In this document: one piece after another, positions 25,080 to 34,612 of the stretch | How positions within the stretch are numbered: the stretch's first letter is position 1 | Layout: every line of letters starts with the position of its first letter | Assembly: GCF_019443405.1 (NCBI RefSeq) | Contig: NZ_CP080376.1 | Location: 62,001-126,000, forward strand | Direction: 5' to 3' | Origin: Brevundimonas sp. PAMC22021 | GTDB lineage: Bacteria > Pseudomonadota > Alphaproteobacteria > Caulobacterales > Caulobacteraceae | Length of the DNA: 64,000 nt | The notes under the pieces: generated by a model | The model's database searches: none | What the model was told of the DNA's origin: nothing | The model's input: only the letters and a program-made list of their open reading frames with translations | Made by a program: the position numbers and the translations under genes

Positions 25080-25540
25080 ACGCCGAAAGCGGACAAATGA
25101 AAAGTTCGAGACGGGAGGAAAGAAAACGTCACATCGATATGCTGCTCAAATTTCAGCGCGCGCCCTAAACGAGCCTCAAGAGCCCGTATGTCATGCGCAG
25201 ATGTGATCGACGTCCCATCGGCTGTCCAGATGCCACCGCGGGGTCAGCGAGGAAGCGCAGCCGGTGAGCACTCAGTTGGACTCCTGAGTGCTCGGACTCG
25301 CAATGGCCCGGTCAAATCCTCCGCGGTAAATGTCCGTTAGCTAAGTACGTGTACATCCGTTCGTTGAAGGACGTGAAGCCCTAGCGGGCCTTGTCTCCAG
25401 AGCTTCAGGGGGAGTGGCGGCTCGCCAGATCTGCGTTCCTTTGGCTGTCACAGCCACGCGATCGTAGCCGGACCGGCAGCCACTGAAGCTTGGCGTCAAC
25501 ATGTAGCGCCTGCAGAAGGCGGAGTAAGGGGAACTCGTTC
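25080..25540. other. Intergenic region between the mucR-like gene and the chemoreceptor gene
   Basis: No coding frame is convincing. The stretch holds the perfect hairpin at 25266-25293, and the promoters of both flanking divergent genes must lie here. An AATGTCCGTTAGC at 25329 belongs to a short motif recurring in non-coding parts of the window. Confidence 0.4.
25266..25293. repeat. Perfect inverted repeat
   Basis: GAGCACTCAG (25266-25275) and CTGAGTGCTC (25284-25293) form a perfect 10-base stem with an 8-base loop between two divergent genes. The position suits an operator more than a terminator. No regulator can be assigned. Confidence 0.55.
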
Positions 25541-27502
25541 GTGAATAACTTGACCAACCTGCCCGTTGGGCGGAAGTTGTTTGTCGCCTTCGCCGTGGTG
25601 CTTGGCGCCATGGCTATCATGGGCGCCGTAATCGGCATGAGCCTGTTCACAGTGGGAAGCGCCACTAAGACCCGCACCACCGCCAATGCGATCTCCGCCG
25701 CCGCCGACATTGCGGAGTTAAGGCTGGCGAAGCAGGAAAACTCTATACGCGGCTTTCTGCTGTCGCAGGATCCTTATTACTTAGAGCGGCTTGACGGCCA
25801 TCGCGCCGAGTTCAAGAAGGCGTTGGCCGAGGTGCGCGAGAAAGGCTCGGCGGACGTGATCGCCGCCGCTGATGCTGCCGAGGCTGCGGCCGACGCTTGG
25901 TGGGTCAACGTTCGCAACCCGGTGGTTCAGCTATCTCGTGACGCCGCCACGCGTGAACAGGCCCGCGCCATGGTCGCGCCTGACGGCCCGGCCGACCGCT
26001 TCATCGTGCCGGTCGAAGAAGCCGTGGACGTGATCAAGAGCAAGGCCTCAGAACATCTCGGAATTGTCCGTGAGAAGTCGAATGAAGCCGTTCAAGCGGC
26101 CTTGACCAGTCTGGCTATTGGCCTCCCCTTGGCGTGCCTGATCGCGCTGTTCGCCGGTCTGGCGCTGACGCGCGGCATCGCCCGCCCCATCCTGACGACC
26201 ATTGGCGACATGAAGAAGCTGAAGGATGGGGATACCTCCATCCAAGTGCCGCTGGCCGGTCGCAAGGACGAGTTCGGCCTGATGGGACAGGCCGTTCTGG
26301 CCTTCCGCGACGCCGCCATCGAAAAGAAGCGCGTCGAGGCCGAGGCTCTGTCGCAGCGTTCGCTGTCCGAGCAGGAGCGGGCCGCCAACGAGGCCGAAAA
26401 GGCCCGGATCGCCGAGGAGGACCGCGTCGCCCTGGGCGCCCTGGCCTCCGGCCTGTCGGCCATGGCCGAGGGCGACCTGACGCACCGCATGACGGTGGAG
26501 GTCGCGCCCCGCGCCGAACAGCTGAAGGCCGACTTCAACTCGGCCATCGCCCAGCTGCAGCAGGCGGTCGCCGTGGTGGTGCAGAACGTGGCGGGCATCC
26601 GCTCGGGCGCCGGCGAGATCAGCCAGGCCTCCGACGACCTGTCGCGCCGCACCGAGCAGCAGGCCGCCAGCCTCGAGGAAACCGCCGCCGCCCTGGACCA
26701 GATCACCGCCACGGTGAACAAGACGGCCTCGGGCGCCAAGCAGGCCTCCAACGTCGTCCAGGCCGCACGCGGCGACGCGGAGACCAGCGGCAATGTGGTG
26801 CGCGACGCCGTCGCCGCCATGACCGCGATCGAGAGCTCCTCGGCCCAGATCAGCCAGATCATCGGCGTGATCGACGAGATCGCCTTCCAGACCAACCTGC
26901 TGGCGTTGAACGCCGGGGTGGAGGCCGCTCGGGCCGGCGACGCCGGGCGCGGCTTTGCGGTTGTCGCCTCCGAGGTCCGGGCCCTGGCCCAGCGTTCGGC
27001 GGAAGCGGCCAAGGAGATCAAAACTCTGATTTCGGCCTCGACCGGCCAGGTCGATCAGGGCGTCAAGCTGGTCGGTCAGACCGGTCAGTCGCTGCAGCGC
27101 ATCGTGGATCGCGTGGCCGAGATCGACAGCCTGGTGTCCGAGATCGCCGCCTCGGCCAGCGAGCAGGCGACGGGCCTCCAGCAGGTCAACACCGCCGTCA
27201 ACCAGATGGACCAGGTGACCCAGCAGAACGCCGCCATGGTCGAACAGTCCACCGCCGCCAGCCACTCGCTCGCCCAGGAAGCCGACGCGCTGCAGGCCTC
27301 GGTCGCCCGCTTCCGCATCGGCCAGACCCATGCTGCGGCCGCACCAATGCGCGCCTCGGCCGCCCCGGTTCGTCCGGCCGCGTCCAGGCCTGAAGGCCGC
27401 ATGGCGCGGGCGATGAAGACCATCAACCGCGGCGTCACCGCTCTGAAGCCGCAGCTCCAGGTCGTTTCCCACAAGCTCGAGGACGGCTGGGAGGAATTCT
27501 GA
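25541..27502 (+). CDS. Transmembrane methyl-accepting chemotaxis protein
   Basis: The 653-residue receptor starts at GTG 25541 (AAGGGGAAC upstream). It has a first membrane helix at about residues 12-36, a periplasmic helical sensor of about 150 residues (CHASE3/4-helix-bundle-like) and a second helix near 188-210. HAMP and a second HAMP-like unit follow, then the signalling domain with hairpin tip [20 protein letters not shown] (about residue 445). Methylation-helix patterns such as [16 protein letters not shown] flank it. The C-terminus ends GWEEF, a W-x-x-F tail like the CheR/CheB-docking pentapeptide. The ligand is unknown. No che genes are nearby, so it serves a chemotaxis array encoded elsewhere. 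Confidence 0.92.
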   Translation: MNNLTNLPVGRKLFVAFAVVLGAMAIMGAVIGMSLFTVGSATKTRTTANAISAAADIAELRLAKQENSIRGFLLSQDPYYLERLDGHRAEFKKALAEVREKGSADVIAAADAAEAAADAWWVNVRNPVVQLSRDAATREQARAMVAPDGPADRFIVPVEEAVDVIKSKASEHLGIVREKSNEAVQAALTSLAIGLPLACLIALFAGLALTRGIARPILTTIGDMKKLKDGDTSIQVPLAGRKDEFGLMGQAVLAFRDAAIEKKRVEAEALSQRSLSEQERAANEAEKARIAEEDRVALGALASGLSAMAEGDLTHRMTVEVAPRAEQLKADFNSAIAQLQQAVAVVVQNVAGIRSGAGEISQASDDLSRRTEQQAASLEETAAALDQITATVNKTASGAKQASNVVQAARGDAETSGNVVRDAVAAMTAIESSSAQISQIIGVIDEIAFQTNLLALNAGVEAARAGDAGRGFAVVASEVRALAQRSAEAAKEIKTLISASTGQVDQGVKLVGQTGQSLQRIVDRVAEIDSLVSEIAASASEQATGLQQVNTAVNQMDQVTQQNAAMVEQSTAASHSLAQEADALQASVARFRIGQTHAAAAPMRASAAPVRPAASRPEGRMARAMKTINRGVTALKPQLQVVSHKLEDGWEEF

Positions 27503-28266
27503 TGATGGGACGTGTGTGTCGAACCGCGTCCTACGAGAACAACGAATCGCTAGGCTCAGGACTCAGGGCTCACAGCCAGAAAAGCACCGTGGCTGCGGGC
27601 CCAAGAGACACCGTATCGCAGCTGATTGTTCCGACGCCGGGTATGTCGACGAAGCGCGTAATCGCTACGCGAGCGGCTATGCTCCGAGCGGGCCTTGCAG
27701 TGGCGCCTTCGCCTTTCCCGCAGGATCGCTTCTGTGGCCTGCGAGCCCTGGCACGCCAGCGTCAACTGAGAGGGCGGATGTTCTCTGGGGCGTCGGTTCC
27801 AAATGAGGCAACCGACCCTTGAGCAGTGATCACATCGGAGACAGGAGATTCGCGATCTTCGGATAACGCGGACCCGGCTCGGATTGAGGTTGACCACGTT
27901 CGAAGGCCGCAACAGCTCGAAAGTCCAACATCCGCAACAGTTTGGTCTGCGAAGTAGGCGCCGCGCACAGACGCAGACCTCCGGCTCGCGCGTGGAGCGT
28001 TGTATTTACAGCGTGGTCTGTATGACCGCTCCCAGCGAAGCAGCGACATGCTCACGCTGAGTTCGTCTCGTTCGCGACGGCTCGGTCGCCTGATTGACCC
28101 GCCTGAAGGTTTTCACCGATCAGGACGGCTTCATAGCTTTGAGATTGGCGCGCGACGGTACGCCCAGGACATAGATCGTGGTTGATCTCCCGACTGTCTG
28201 GTGATGGGTTGTGAGCGCACAGTGCTCACGAGCACCTGCGACTCACGTCGGACGGGCGGGAAGGCT

Positions 28267-28392
28267 ATGTTGAGACTGTTGTCGAAGAGACGGCGCCGGC
28301 GTTTGTCTGCGCGCCAGTCCAAGCCCGTGAGCGAAGGAAGTTGGCTGTTCCGGCTCTACATGGCTTGGATGAAGCGAAACGTGGGGCGTTAG
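28267..28392 (+). CDS. Possible very small basic protein
   Basis: The 41-residue frame from the ATG at 28267 reads MLRLLSKRRRRRLSARQ, then EGSWLFRLYMAWMKRNVGR. The strongly basic first half and the amphipathic, Trp-containing second half look more like a real peptide than a shadow frame. GGAAGG lies very close to the start. No family is recognised, and the surrounding DNA is decayed, so this is tentative. Confidence 0.25.
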   Translation: MLRLLSKRRRRRLSARQSKPVSEGSWLFRLYMAWMKRNVGR

Positions 28393-28692
28393 GCGTCCGC
28401 ACGTTTCGTGTCAGGGTTGGCTCGGAACTTATTGGCCGAACGGACAGGTCTCGGACAGGGTCGACAGGACCCGCAGGATCATCCCGTGCCCGCTCGCGGT
28501 TGCTGGCGGGATCGTCCTCGGCGCCATCATCGACACCATGGCGATAGGGCTCAGCTCCGGGTTCGAATTCATCACCATCGGCAGAGGCAGAACGTGAATG
28601 CGTGGAGCTCTCGCTGAACCTGAAGGCGCGAAAGGCCGCGACTCATCCGTTAACGTCGGGGTAACCACGTCGGGCGCGTCATGCGCTCAGCC

Positions 28693-28704
28693 GGGGGGGG
28701 GGGG
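28693..28704. repeat. Homopolymer run of 12 G
   Basis: Twelve consecutive G lie in non-coding DNA, flanked by CAGCC and CTGCTC. Such runs slip easily in replication and sequencing, so length may vary or be wrong. Confidence 0.8.
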
Positions 28705-30325
28705 CTGCTCAGGAGGGCGTTATGCCGACTGCCGTTTCCCGTCGCCGTCGCCGCCATCGAGGCGAGAGCGCTTTGCGGCTGTGGAGCTTCGCCGGGATTG
28801 TTGGCTTGGCCGGCTGTCTCGCTGCGTTGTTCTAGTCTTCACGCTCCAGTCAGGCCGTGCTCAGCTCGCCGCTCGCCGCTCGCCGATGGATCTGCATCAT
28901 CACCGGCGACGCGCCCGGGCTTGTCCGCCCCAAGCTTGATTCAGCCGGGCCGTCACCTCATCAAAGATGCGAATAGCCGTCGAGCCTCTGACCAGAACCG
29001 CCCCCGCATATCCGTCACAGCATTCAGTTCTTGCCGGCGGCCCGTAGCTTTCGCATCGAGCGGGCGGCCGCCACGTCGTCCAGTCGCTCGCTTGGTCCTT
29101 GTCGCCCGCCTGCGTCAGGCAGGATGCGACAAGCGTCCTCCTCCCGTCAGGCATGGCCCGGCCTCTATCTAAAACCCGCGCAGCGATGCTCGCTCGGCCG
29201 GTCTGGTGCAATCTTCACCTTGGGACAATATGGGCTCCATGTTGAGGGTGCGATCGGCCTTCGCTTGTGCGAGAGTGTCAGCGGTCGGATGGTGTGACAG
29301 CTCTCTCCCCTCGGCGGCCCGCGTTGTTCCGGTAAGCTCAAAGCGGGCCGCCACCTACCTAATGACCCTCCGGAATGGGCCGTGCGCGAGGCAGGCTGTG
29401 GTGGAGGGCAGAGCCCGCCAAGGTCAGTCGCCGGCGCTGGCGGCCTGATTCAGGGTCAGCAGCAGGATCAAGATGGCCAGCACCGCGGCGGCTCCGAACA
29501 GCATCAACAGCCAAACCCTGCGACGACCGATCTGCAGATGACTGGGTCCTCGCTTGCTGAACCATGCGCAGCGCCGTCAGCTTAAAGCCCGCAGGTCATG
29601 ACCTGCCCGATCCCGATCATCTCAGGCGGCGTCATCCCAAAGCCGCCCATGGGTGGGAAGGGGTCGGAGTCAGGCCGGACATCGCCGCGTTGAGCTCGGA
29701 CGCGCTGCCCCTAGCCGTTCAGATGGCGTCAGCGCAGGGGGCGAAGACGCTCACAGTCCCATCGCAACGGACATCGGCCCGGCAGGCTGAATGTCCGCAT
29801 TGAACGGACGGTGAATGTCCGTTGCTAGTGCCCGGGTCTGAGCCCGCGAGCCGCTCGCGCTCACCAGTTGTGTGGCGGCGACCTCACGCCGTCATGGCCG
29901 GGGTATGAGCCGCAATCGCATTCGCGCCACCACAGCCTCTGCCGGATCGGTCGAAGCGGCTCCTGACGCCGCTGTAGCCGGCGCCTGACGAAGGACAGCC
30001 GTAACCGCCCGCCAGCAGGCCCCGAGGCGAAACACGCGCAACCATCCAACGTGCGAACCGCGCTCAAGACCGTGCCTAGCCCGCAGTCGTCGAGTCTGGA
30101 GCATGTTGGCAGGCGATCTCGAAGGCGGTTGAACGAGACCCTCAAGAGGTCTGAGCAGATCGACCGGGTTGACCGGGGGGCTTTCAGGGGGGGCCGACCG
30201 ACGAAGGCTTAGGCGGTTCAGCAGGCATGTTTGGCCCAGGAGTCGCGTGCAGGCGGGCTCGCACATCCATCAGGCTTAGGATCAGGTCAGGGTCGGCCGC
30301 TTTCCGCCTGGCCGCTAATCGGATG

Positions 30326-30532
30326 TCACCCTTGCGGGATGTCCATACGTAGCCTCGCGCCCACAGCATCCAGAAGATCCATCGATCGTCGCCGCTTCGC
30401 AGGCAGGTCGCCCTGGTCCATTCCGAGGTCGGCTGTCACTTCCGCTGCGACATCCACGATCTCGACAGCATCGGCGTTAGTGATCACCCGCCGCGCAATC
30501 AGCCCGTGAACGAGGCTTTCGACGAGGAGCAA
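30326..30532 (-). CDS. Hypothetical small protein
   Basis: The 68-residue frame starts at TTG 30532 and reads LLVESLVHGLIARRVITNAD, then AVEIVDVAAEVTADLG and a basic end. It is strongly protein-like: helical with regular hydrophobic spacing. The codons just upstream (ADAHGQAA) fit the same helix, but no start codon exists before an in-frame stop. The N-terminus may therefore be truncated. Function is unknown. Confidence 0.45.
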   Translation of the reverse strand: MLLVESLVHGLIARRVITNADAVEIVDVAAEVTADLGMDQGDLPAKRRRSMDLLDAVGARLRMDIPQG

Positions 30533-30725
30533 GGCAGCCTGTCCATGCGCGTCCGCGCAAGGTCGAACCGGACCTCACAGACCTAGATCATCCTGCATAG
30601 AGGGAGACGGGTGGCTTGTGTATAGGTCCTCTGTGGCACCGCGCTTGTCCTGCGCTCGAGAGAGGCCTAACGCTGTTCCGGATCTGAAGGCGTCGACATG
30701 GCCCCTTGTCGCCGGCGCCACCGCT

Positions 30726-30962
30726 ATGGATACCGACTCAACGGCCTACCGCGCTGCGGTGCTGGCTGGCCGCGCCCAAGCCCTCAAAGAGCTTTCCGCT
30801 GAAATGGAGCGGCTTGTGGTCAGAGCCAACGTCGATGCGACTTACGTCGAGGCCGCGCACAGCCTGGTCCAAAGATGGTCGGATCTCGCCTCGTGGCTGG
30901 CGGCCGCCACGCTCGAGATCCGCGACGAAGTCGCGCTGCTCAAAACCGGGACCCAGCGGTAA
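30726..30962 (+). CDS. Hypothetical small helical protein upstream of a receiver gene
   Basis: The 78-residue product starts at ATG 30726 (MDTDSTAYRAAVLAGRAQAL). It is almost wholly helical with two acidic-hydrophobic helices (KELSAEMERLVVRANVDATY and QRWSDLASWLAAATLEIRDE). No family is recognised. The frame is open upstream to 30618, but that part has poor composition. It lies 97 bases before a receiver-domain gene on the same strand and could be a partner, which is only positional evidence. Confidence 0.45.
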   Translation: MDTDSTAYRAAVLAGRAQALKELSAEMERLVVRANVDATYVEAAHSLVQRWSDLASWLAAATLEIRDEVALLKTGTQR

Positions 30963-31059
30963 CTGCTCAGAAAGCCCCCTTGCGCTGACTAGATGGTTTC
31001 TTTGGAACCGCGACGGCCTTCGACCTCTTGGCTATGACCATCATCCAAGAGTGAGCAGC

Positions 31060-31467
31060 ATGGTCCTGTCGACGAACCCGTACGCTCTTGTCGTTGATGA
31101 CGATGCGATCATCCGCATCGATGCCGCGCAGATACTCCAAGACGCGGGCTTTCGCACCTACGAAGCCGGGGATGGTGACGAGGCGAAGCTCGTCTTGGAA
31201 GAGTTCGGGGCTAATGTGATCCTGCTGTTTTCGGACGTCGAAATGCCAGGTTCAACCGACGGCTTCGCCCTTGCGCGGTACGCGGCTGAGAAATGGCCGG
31301 AGCTTGAGATTGTCGTGGCCAGCGGGCGTCGGAAACCGGAAGCAGGCGAGATGCCGGATTGCGCGACCTTTATTTCCAAGCCCTTCGACGATCATGTTGT
31401 ACATAGCCATCTCCGGAAAAAACTGCCCGATGGAAAGAAGCCGGAACCGCTGAAGCGGGCCGTTTAA
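31060..31467 (+). CDS. Orphan single-domain response regulator
   Basis: The 135-residue protein is a receiver domain: ALVVDDDAIIRIDAAQILQD with the acidic triad, phospho-acceptor in LLFSDVEMPG (D59), IVVASGR switch and the Lys in FISKPFD (K107). A basic tail (KKLPDGKKPEPLKRAV) follows. There is no output domain and no kinase gene beside it. The two HWE kinases in this window, especially the one at 22239 that lacks a partner, are possible cognates. GTG at 31051 is an alternative start. Confidence 0.85.
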   Translation: MVLSTNPYALVVDDDAIIRIDAAQILQDAGFRTYEAGDGDEAKLVLEEFGANVILLFSDVEMPGSTDGFALARYAAEKWPELEIVVASGRRKPEAGEMPDCATFISKPFDDHVVHSHLRKKLPDGKKPEPLKRAV

Positions 31468-31489
31468 TGGTCGAGACCCATATCCAGTC

Positions 31490-31675
31490 TCAAGCGTCAC
31501 TGTCGCGGGTGAAGCTGGCTAGAAGGTCGCCGGTTTTACGAACGTCAACGCGCTTGTAAGCCGTGGTCAGAAGCATCCGCATCCGTCCAAGTTCGCAAGC
31601 GTCCTCATCACAACCGGCGTCGATCATCTCGACCGATAAAACCGAGCCGGCGTACAGGTGCAGGCTGTAGTCCAT
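31490..31675 (-). CDS. Small paralogous protein (YRLH family), divergent copy 2
   Basis: The 61-residue product reads MDYSLHLYAGSVLSVEMIDA, then GCDEDACELGRMRMLLTTAY and KTGDLLASFTRDSD. It shares the start pattern (DY-LHL) and the D-x-DA-x-x-L-R helix with the proteins at 19306 and 32352. GAGG seven bases before the ATG at 31675 supports expression. It is convergent with the receiver gene, 22 bases apart. Function is unknown. Confidence 0.55.
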   Translation of the reverse strand: MDYSLHLYAGSVLSVEMIDAGCDEDACELGRMRMLLTTAYKRVDVRKTGDLLASFTRDSDA

Positions 31676-32351
31676 GGAGTCTGCCTCGGATCATGCTGAC
31701 AGGTCTGACACCCTGCCTGCCGTTCGACCTTCCAAGCCAAATATCGCACGGTGAAGCTCGGCAGGCGAGTCGCAGGATCTCTGCCGTCCAACGCTGAACG
31801 ACGCATCCCGGACTCCATCACGGCGCCTGCGAAGCGGGCGGGGAGAGCTTCCGTTGTCGACCGGCTGCCATAGGGTTCCCGACCGCCCAGAGAACACTCA
31901 CGCGCACCAGAGGTAACTGGGGCCTCTCAGGGCCAAAGCCGATGTCGGGTACTGGCGCCTTGCAGCGCCAGCGCAGTCGGAGCCTCAATGGCGGAGGCCC
32001 TCCCGGGCTATGCACGGGGAGGGGCTCTTCGCTACCAGCTTGGAGATGCTGAAACCATGAAGCCTGACCTACATGCTTCAGCGAAGTCCGAGGCAAATGT
32101 CGGAAGGTTGGTCTGTGAGCGGGCCAGCCTCTGCGCCTGATGGAAGGTGCTCCGTAATGTCTTCCTCAACCCTTGGGTCGCGTCTCCGATTGGGGGAGGG
32201 GTTGGATCAGGGGTCGATCAGGGCGTTCAAGCGTCCAGCGCGCTGGTGATCGCGACGTCTCGTCCGGCGCGCCATGGTCAGCGCCTGAACCGCGGTTTGT
32301 CGGGCGCCGCGCGCTTGCCCGAAGTTCCGCAAACCCCCGCATATCCACCGA
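31676..32351. other. Intergenic region
   Basis: About 675 bases with no supported gene, RNA or repeat. It lies between two related small genes on the reverse strand. Confidence 0.4.
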
Positions 32352-32546
32352 TCAATCGTCAAAAGGGTCAGCCAGGTGGTTTCCATCGACGCCGTGGAGT
32401 GCGGCGTGGCTGATGGACGGATCGGACAGGACGTACAGGCGCGCAAGTTCGATGGCATCCCGATCATCTACGCCCGGCAAGAGTTCGACCGTGTTGGACA
32501 GACCGCGGCGGACGTGGAGGCGATAGATGATAAGGATGATCCTCAA
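32352..32546 (-). CDS. Small paralogous protein (YRLH family), copy 3
   Basis: The 64-residue product has IYRLHVRRGLSNTVELLPGV, then DDRDAIELARLYVLSDPSIS and HAALHGVDGNHLADPF. It aligns over its whole length with the protein at 19306, with roughly 25 identities in 57 positions counted by eye. The start is a TTG at 32546, with no clear ribosome-binding site. The first residues (MRIILI) may not be native. Function is unknown. Confidence 0.5.
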   Translation of the reverse strand: MRIILIIYRLHVRRGLSNTVELLPGVDDRDAIELARLYVLSDPSISHAALHGVDGNHLADPFDD

Positions 32547-32688
32547 AGCGGCGGAAGTTCGGGCTCAGCTAGGCTGAGGGCGAGAGGGGATGCAATTGCG
32601 GCGGTAACCGTCATCGATGAAGTGCGATGAAGTAAAATCCCGACGTGGCGTTTAGACTAGATCACCGACAGCACTCCCAAGGGCGGGA

Positions 32689-34131
32689 TCATCCCACCAG
32701 ACGAACCGCGCTCGAGCGCCATCCGACGCCGTCGGGAACCGGCACCAGCGAGCCGCTGTAGTCCGCATTGATGACCAGGATCGGGGAGCCGCGGATTTCC
32801 AGCTGTTCGGTGATCATCACGGTCCAGTCCGATGTCCCGGCAACCTGGTTCTTGCCTTCCACGATCAACTTTGAAGACGGCATGTAGATCACGCCGTTCA
32901 GCGCCTTGACGTTGTCGCTGGCCATCTTGAACTCGCTGCCGAGGCGACAGTCCTTTGGCCGCGACGGCTTGGGCGGCCCATCATCATCGTCGTCGTCGTC
33001 CTCATCATCGTCGTCTTCGTCGTCATCATCGTCTTCCGCCCCAGGCTTGGGCTTGCACCAGGCCGTCTTCGGTCGAAGTCCGACGATGACAAAGCCCGCC
33101 AGAGACCCGGAGCGACGGCCGCCGAGGGTGACCTGCGACTTGTCCAGAAAGTCGAAGCTGGAACGATCAAACACCAACGCGACATCCTGTCCCGCTAGCG
33201 TGGAGTCCGACTTCATCTCAAGGCGGCTGTTGACGAAATAGTGGTCGCCCGCCTGCAGCGTCAGCACCACGTTCTTGCCGGAGACGACGTAGTCGTCGCA
33301 GTGAATGCCCGGAGCAAGGGACCGGCTCTTGTCGACCTTCACGACCTTGGAACTGGTGCAGGCGCCCGGCACGGTGATCTTCATGTCCAGGTACGGGTCG
33401 GCGATCGGAGGCGCGCCAGTCTGCGCGGCGGGCTGGATCTGACCCGTGGCGCGTCCGACGGACTGCGTGATCGCCGCGAAGATGCGGCTGGAGGCGGCCA
33501 CCTTGATGCGGTCATTCGACTGCACCATGCAGGCGGGCGACTTCAGCTGCGCGGAGCCCTCCATCTTCAGGGCGTCGCCTACGCCCTGGCCGTGACCCAG
33601 TACGCAGAGCGGCGCCATGCCCATGGAGCTGGCGGTGGCCTGGACCCCGATGTCCCATCCTCCCGGTGGAAGCATGTTGCCGAAGAAGGACATTCGCTTG
33701 GCGGCGATCTCGACCCGCAACCCGCGTCCGCCGGAGCCCCGTTCGACCACCGCGACTCCCACCGTTGCTTTGGGCGGCCGCGGGAGCGAAGCGAGTTGCG
33801 CGGCGACAAAGGCGCGGGCCCGTTCGATCGGGGCGCTGGACGCCACCCCCAGGTGAAGCTCGTTGGCGCCCGCCAGAGCCGCGCTGTCAGCCACGCCTTG
33901 CAGCCGCTGCTGATCCGCGCGCACGCTCGCCAACTCAATCGATCCAACCGTCAGCAGAACCACGACGGGGGCCACCAGCGCGAACTTCAGCGCGATGTTG
34001 CCACGACGGTCTTGCAGCAATCTGCGGCCGACGACGAGCGCGGCCGGGCGCGCAGGCTCTCCCGCTGCGCCAAGGGCTCGTGAACATGCGCCTTGCACCT
34101 GGCGCAGCAATGACAGTCGCCGACGCGGCAT
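32689..34131 (-). CDS. TadG-like protein with vWA-less secreted domain and acidic tract
   Basis: The 480-residue protein has a cytoplasmic basic N-terminus and then the TadE/TadG module RRGNIALKFALVAPVVVLLT. This is one transmembrane helix with the Glu-containing GSIELASVRADQQRLQGVAD segment and ADSAALAGANEL. Such proteins accompany Flp (Tad) pilus assembly. The rest is predicted periplasmic, with a beta-rich region and a long Asp/Glu run around residues 370-390, coded by repeated GAT/GAC triplets. A final domain ends in NADYSGSLVPVPDGVGW. No other tad genes are in the window. The von Willebrand domain of full TadG is not evident. Confidence 0.75.
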   Translation of the reverse strand: MPRRRLSLLRQVQGACSRALGAAGEPARPAALVVGRRLLQDRRGNIALKFALVAPVVVLLTVGSIELASVRADQQRLQGVADSAALAGANELHLGVASSAPIERARAFVAAQLASLPRPPKATVGVAVVERGSGGRGLRVEIAAKRMSFFGNMLPPGGWDIGVQATASSMGMAPLCVLGHGQGVGDALKMEGSAQLKSPACMVQSNDRIKVAASSRIFAAITQSVGRATGQIQPAAQTGAPPIADPYLDMKITVPGACTSSKVVKVDKSRSLAPGIHCDDYVVSGKNVVLTLQAGDHYFVNSRLEMKSDSTLAGQDVALVFDRSSFDFLDKSQVTLGGRRSGSLAGFVIVGLRPKTAWCKPKPGAEDDDDDEDDDDEDDDDDDDGPPKPSRPKDCRLGSEFKMASDNVKALNGVIYMPSSKLIVEGKNQVAGTSDWTVMITEQLEIRGSPILVINADYSGSLVPVPDGVGWRSSAVRLVG

Positions 34132-34612
34132 AGACGCTCTTTGCGGTGGGGTCGTCGCGAAGGCTTAGCAGGTACGAGTTAACGCCGCGTCGCCCTCCGG
34201 CTCTTACCCCGCGGAGGCTCGACGATCCCCAGGCTGCAGAGGCCTGTCGCGATGGCGCCCTCAGGTCACAACCTGCCCCCGCATCAGCCCATCCGGCAGC
34301 GGCCGCCCAAGCAGCCTGCGCCGCCTCCGGTAGAGGCGGAGGGTGGTCGGCGCGTGAGGTCTCGTTCTGTGTGGAAGGGGATGTAGACGGCGATGGTGAG
34401 GAACCGCTGGGCTCCGTTCTCCATGTTCCCGATGGAGCCTGAGGTCTTCCGGCGTCTCCATGGGGCCAGCTTTACTTAGGTCGATGCGTCTCGCGACAGG
34501 GCGTGAACCGATGTTCGGTTCGGAGCGGTTTGCAAGCCGCGCTCCGGTTGAGACGAGCGTGCAATCGCACCCTCACTGCATCAGAGTCGGCGCCGCAGCG
34601 GCTTGATCGCGT
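34132..34612. other. Intergenic region between the TadG-like gene and the giant repeat gene
   Basis: Both flanking genes are on the reverse strand. The stretch holds two adjacent hairpins (34507-34521 region and 34521-34546) just downstream of the giant gene, and presumably the TadG-like promoter near 34140-34200. No gene is supported. Confidence 0.45.
34521..34546 (-). terminator. Putative terminator of the giant repeat gene
   Basis: CGGAGCG (34521-34527) pairs with CGCTCCG (34540-34546). The next bases on the transcript form a second small hairpin (AACCGA/TCGGTT). It lies about 70 bases after the stop at 34613. There is no U tract, so intrinsic function is uncertain. Confidence 0.4.

Larger units (their letters stand above)
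27503..30325. other. Long gene-poor region with decayed fragments
   Basis: Almost 3 kb contains no gene I can support well. Protein-like scraps are: a hydrophobic piece at about 28465-28597 on + (PLAVAGGIVLGAIIDTMAIG, no start codon); a possible single-helix protein on the reverse strand ending at 29424 (VWLLMLFGAAAVLAILILLL, no start codon in frame); and the small frame at 28267-28392. The region also holds a run of 12 G and several copies of a CGGACATT motif (near 29764, 29790 and 29812). I read it as degenerating accessory DNA. Confidence 0.45.

Noticed and set aside
26048..27472. Antisense frames of 474 and 309 codons within the chemoreceptor gene
   Set aside because: Shadows of the receptor's regular coiled-coil codons with no protein family features.
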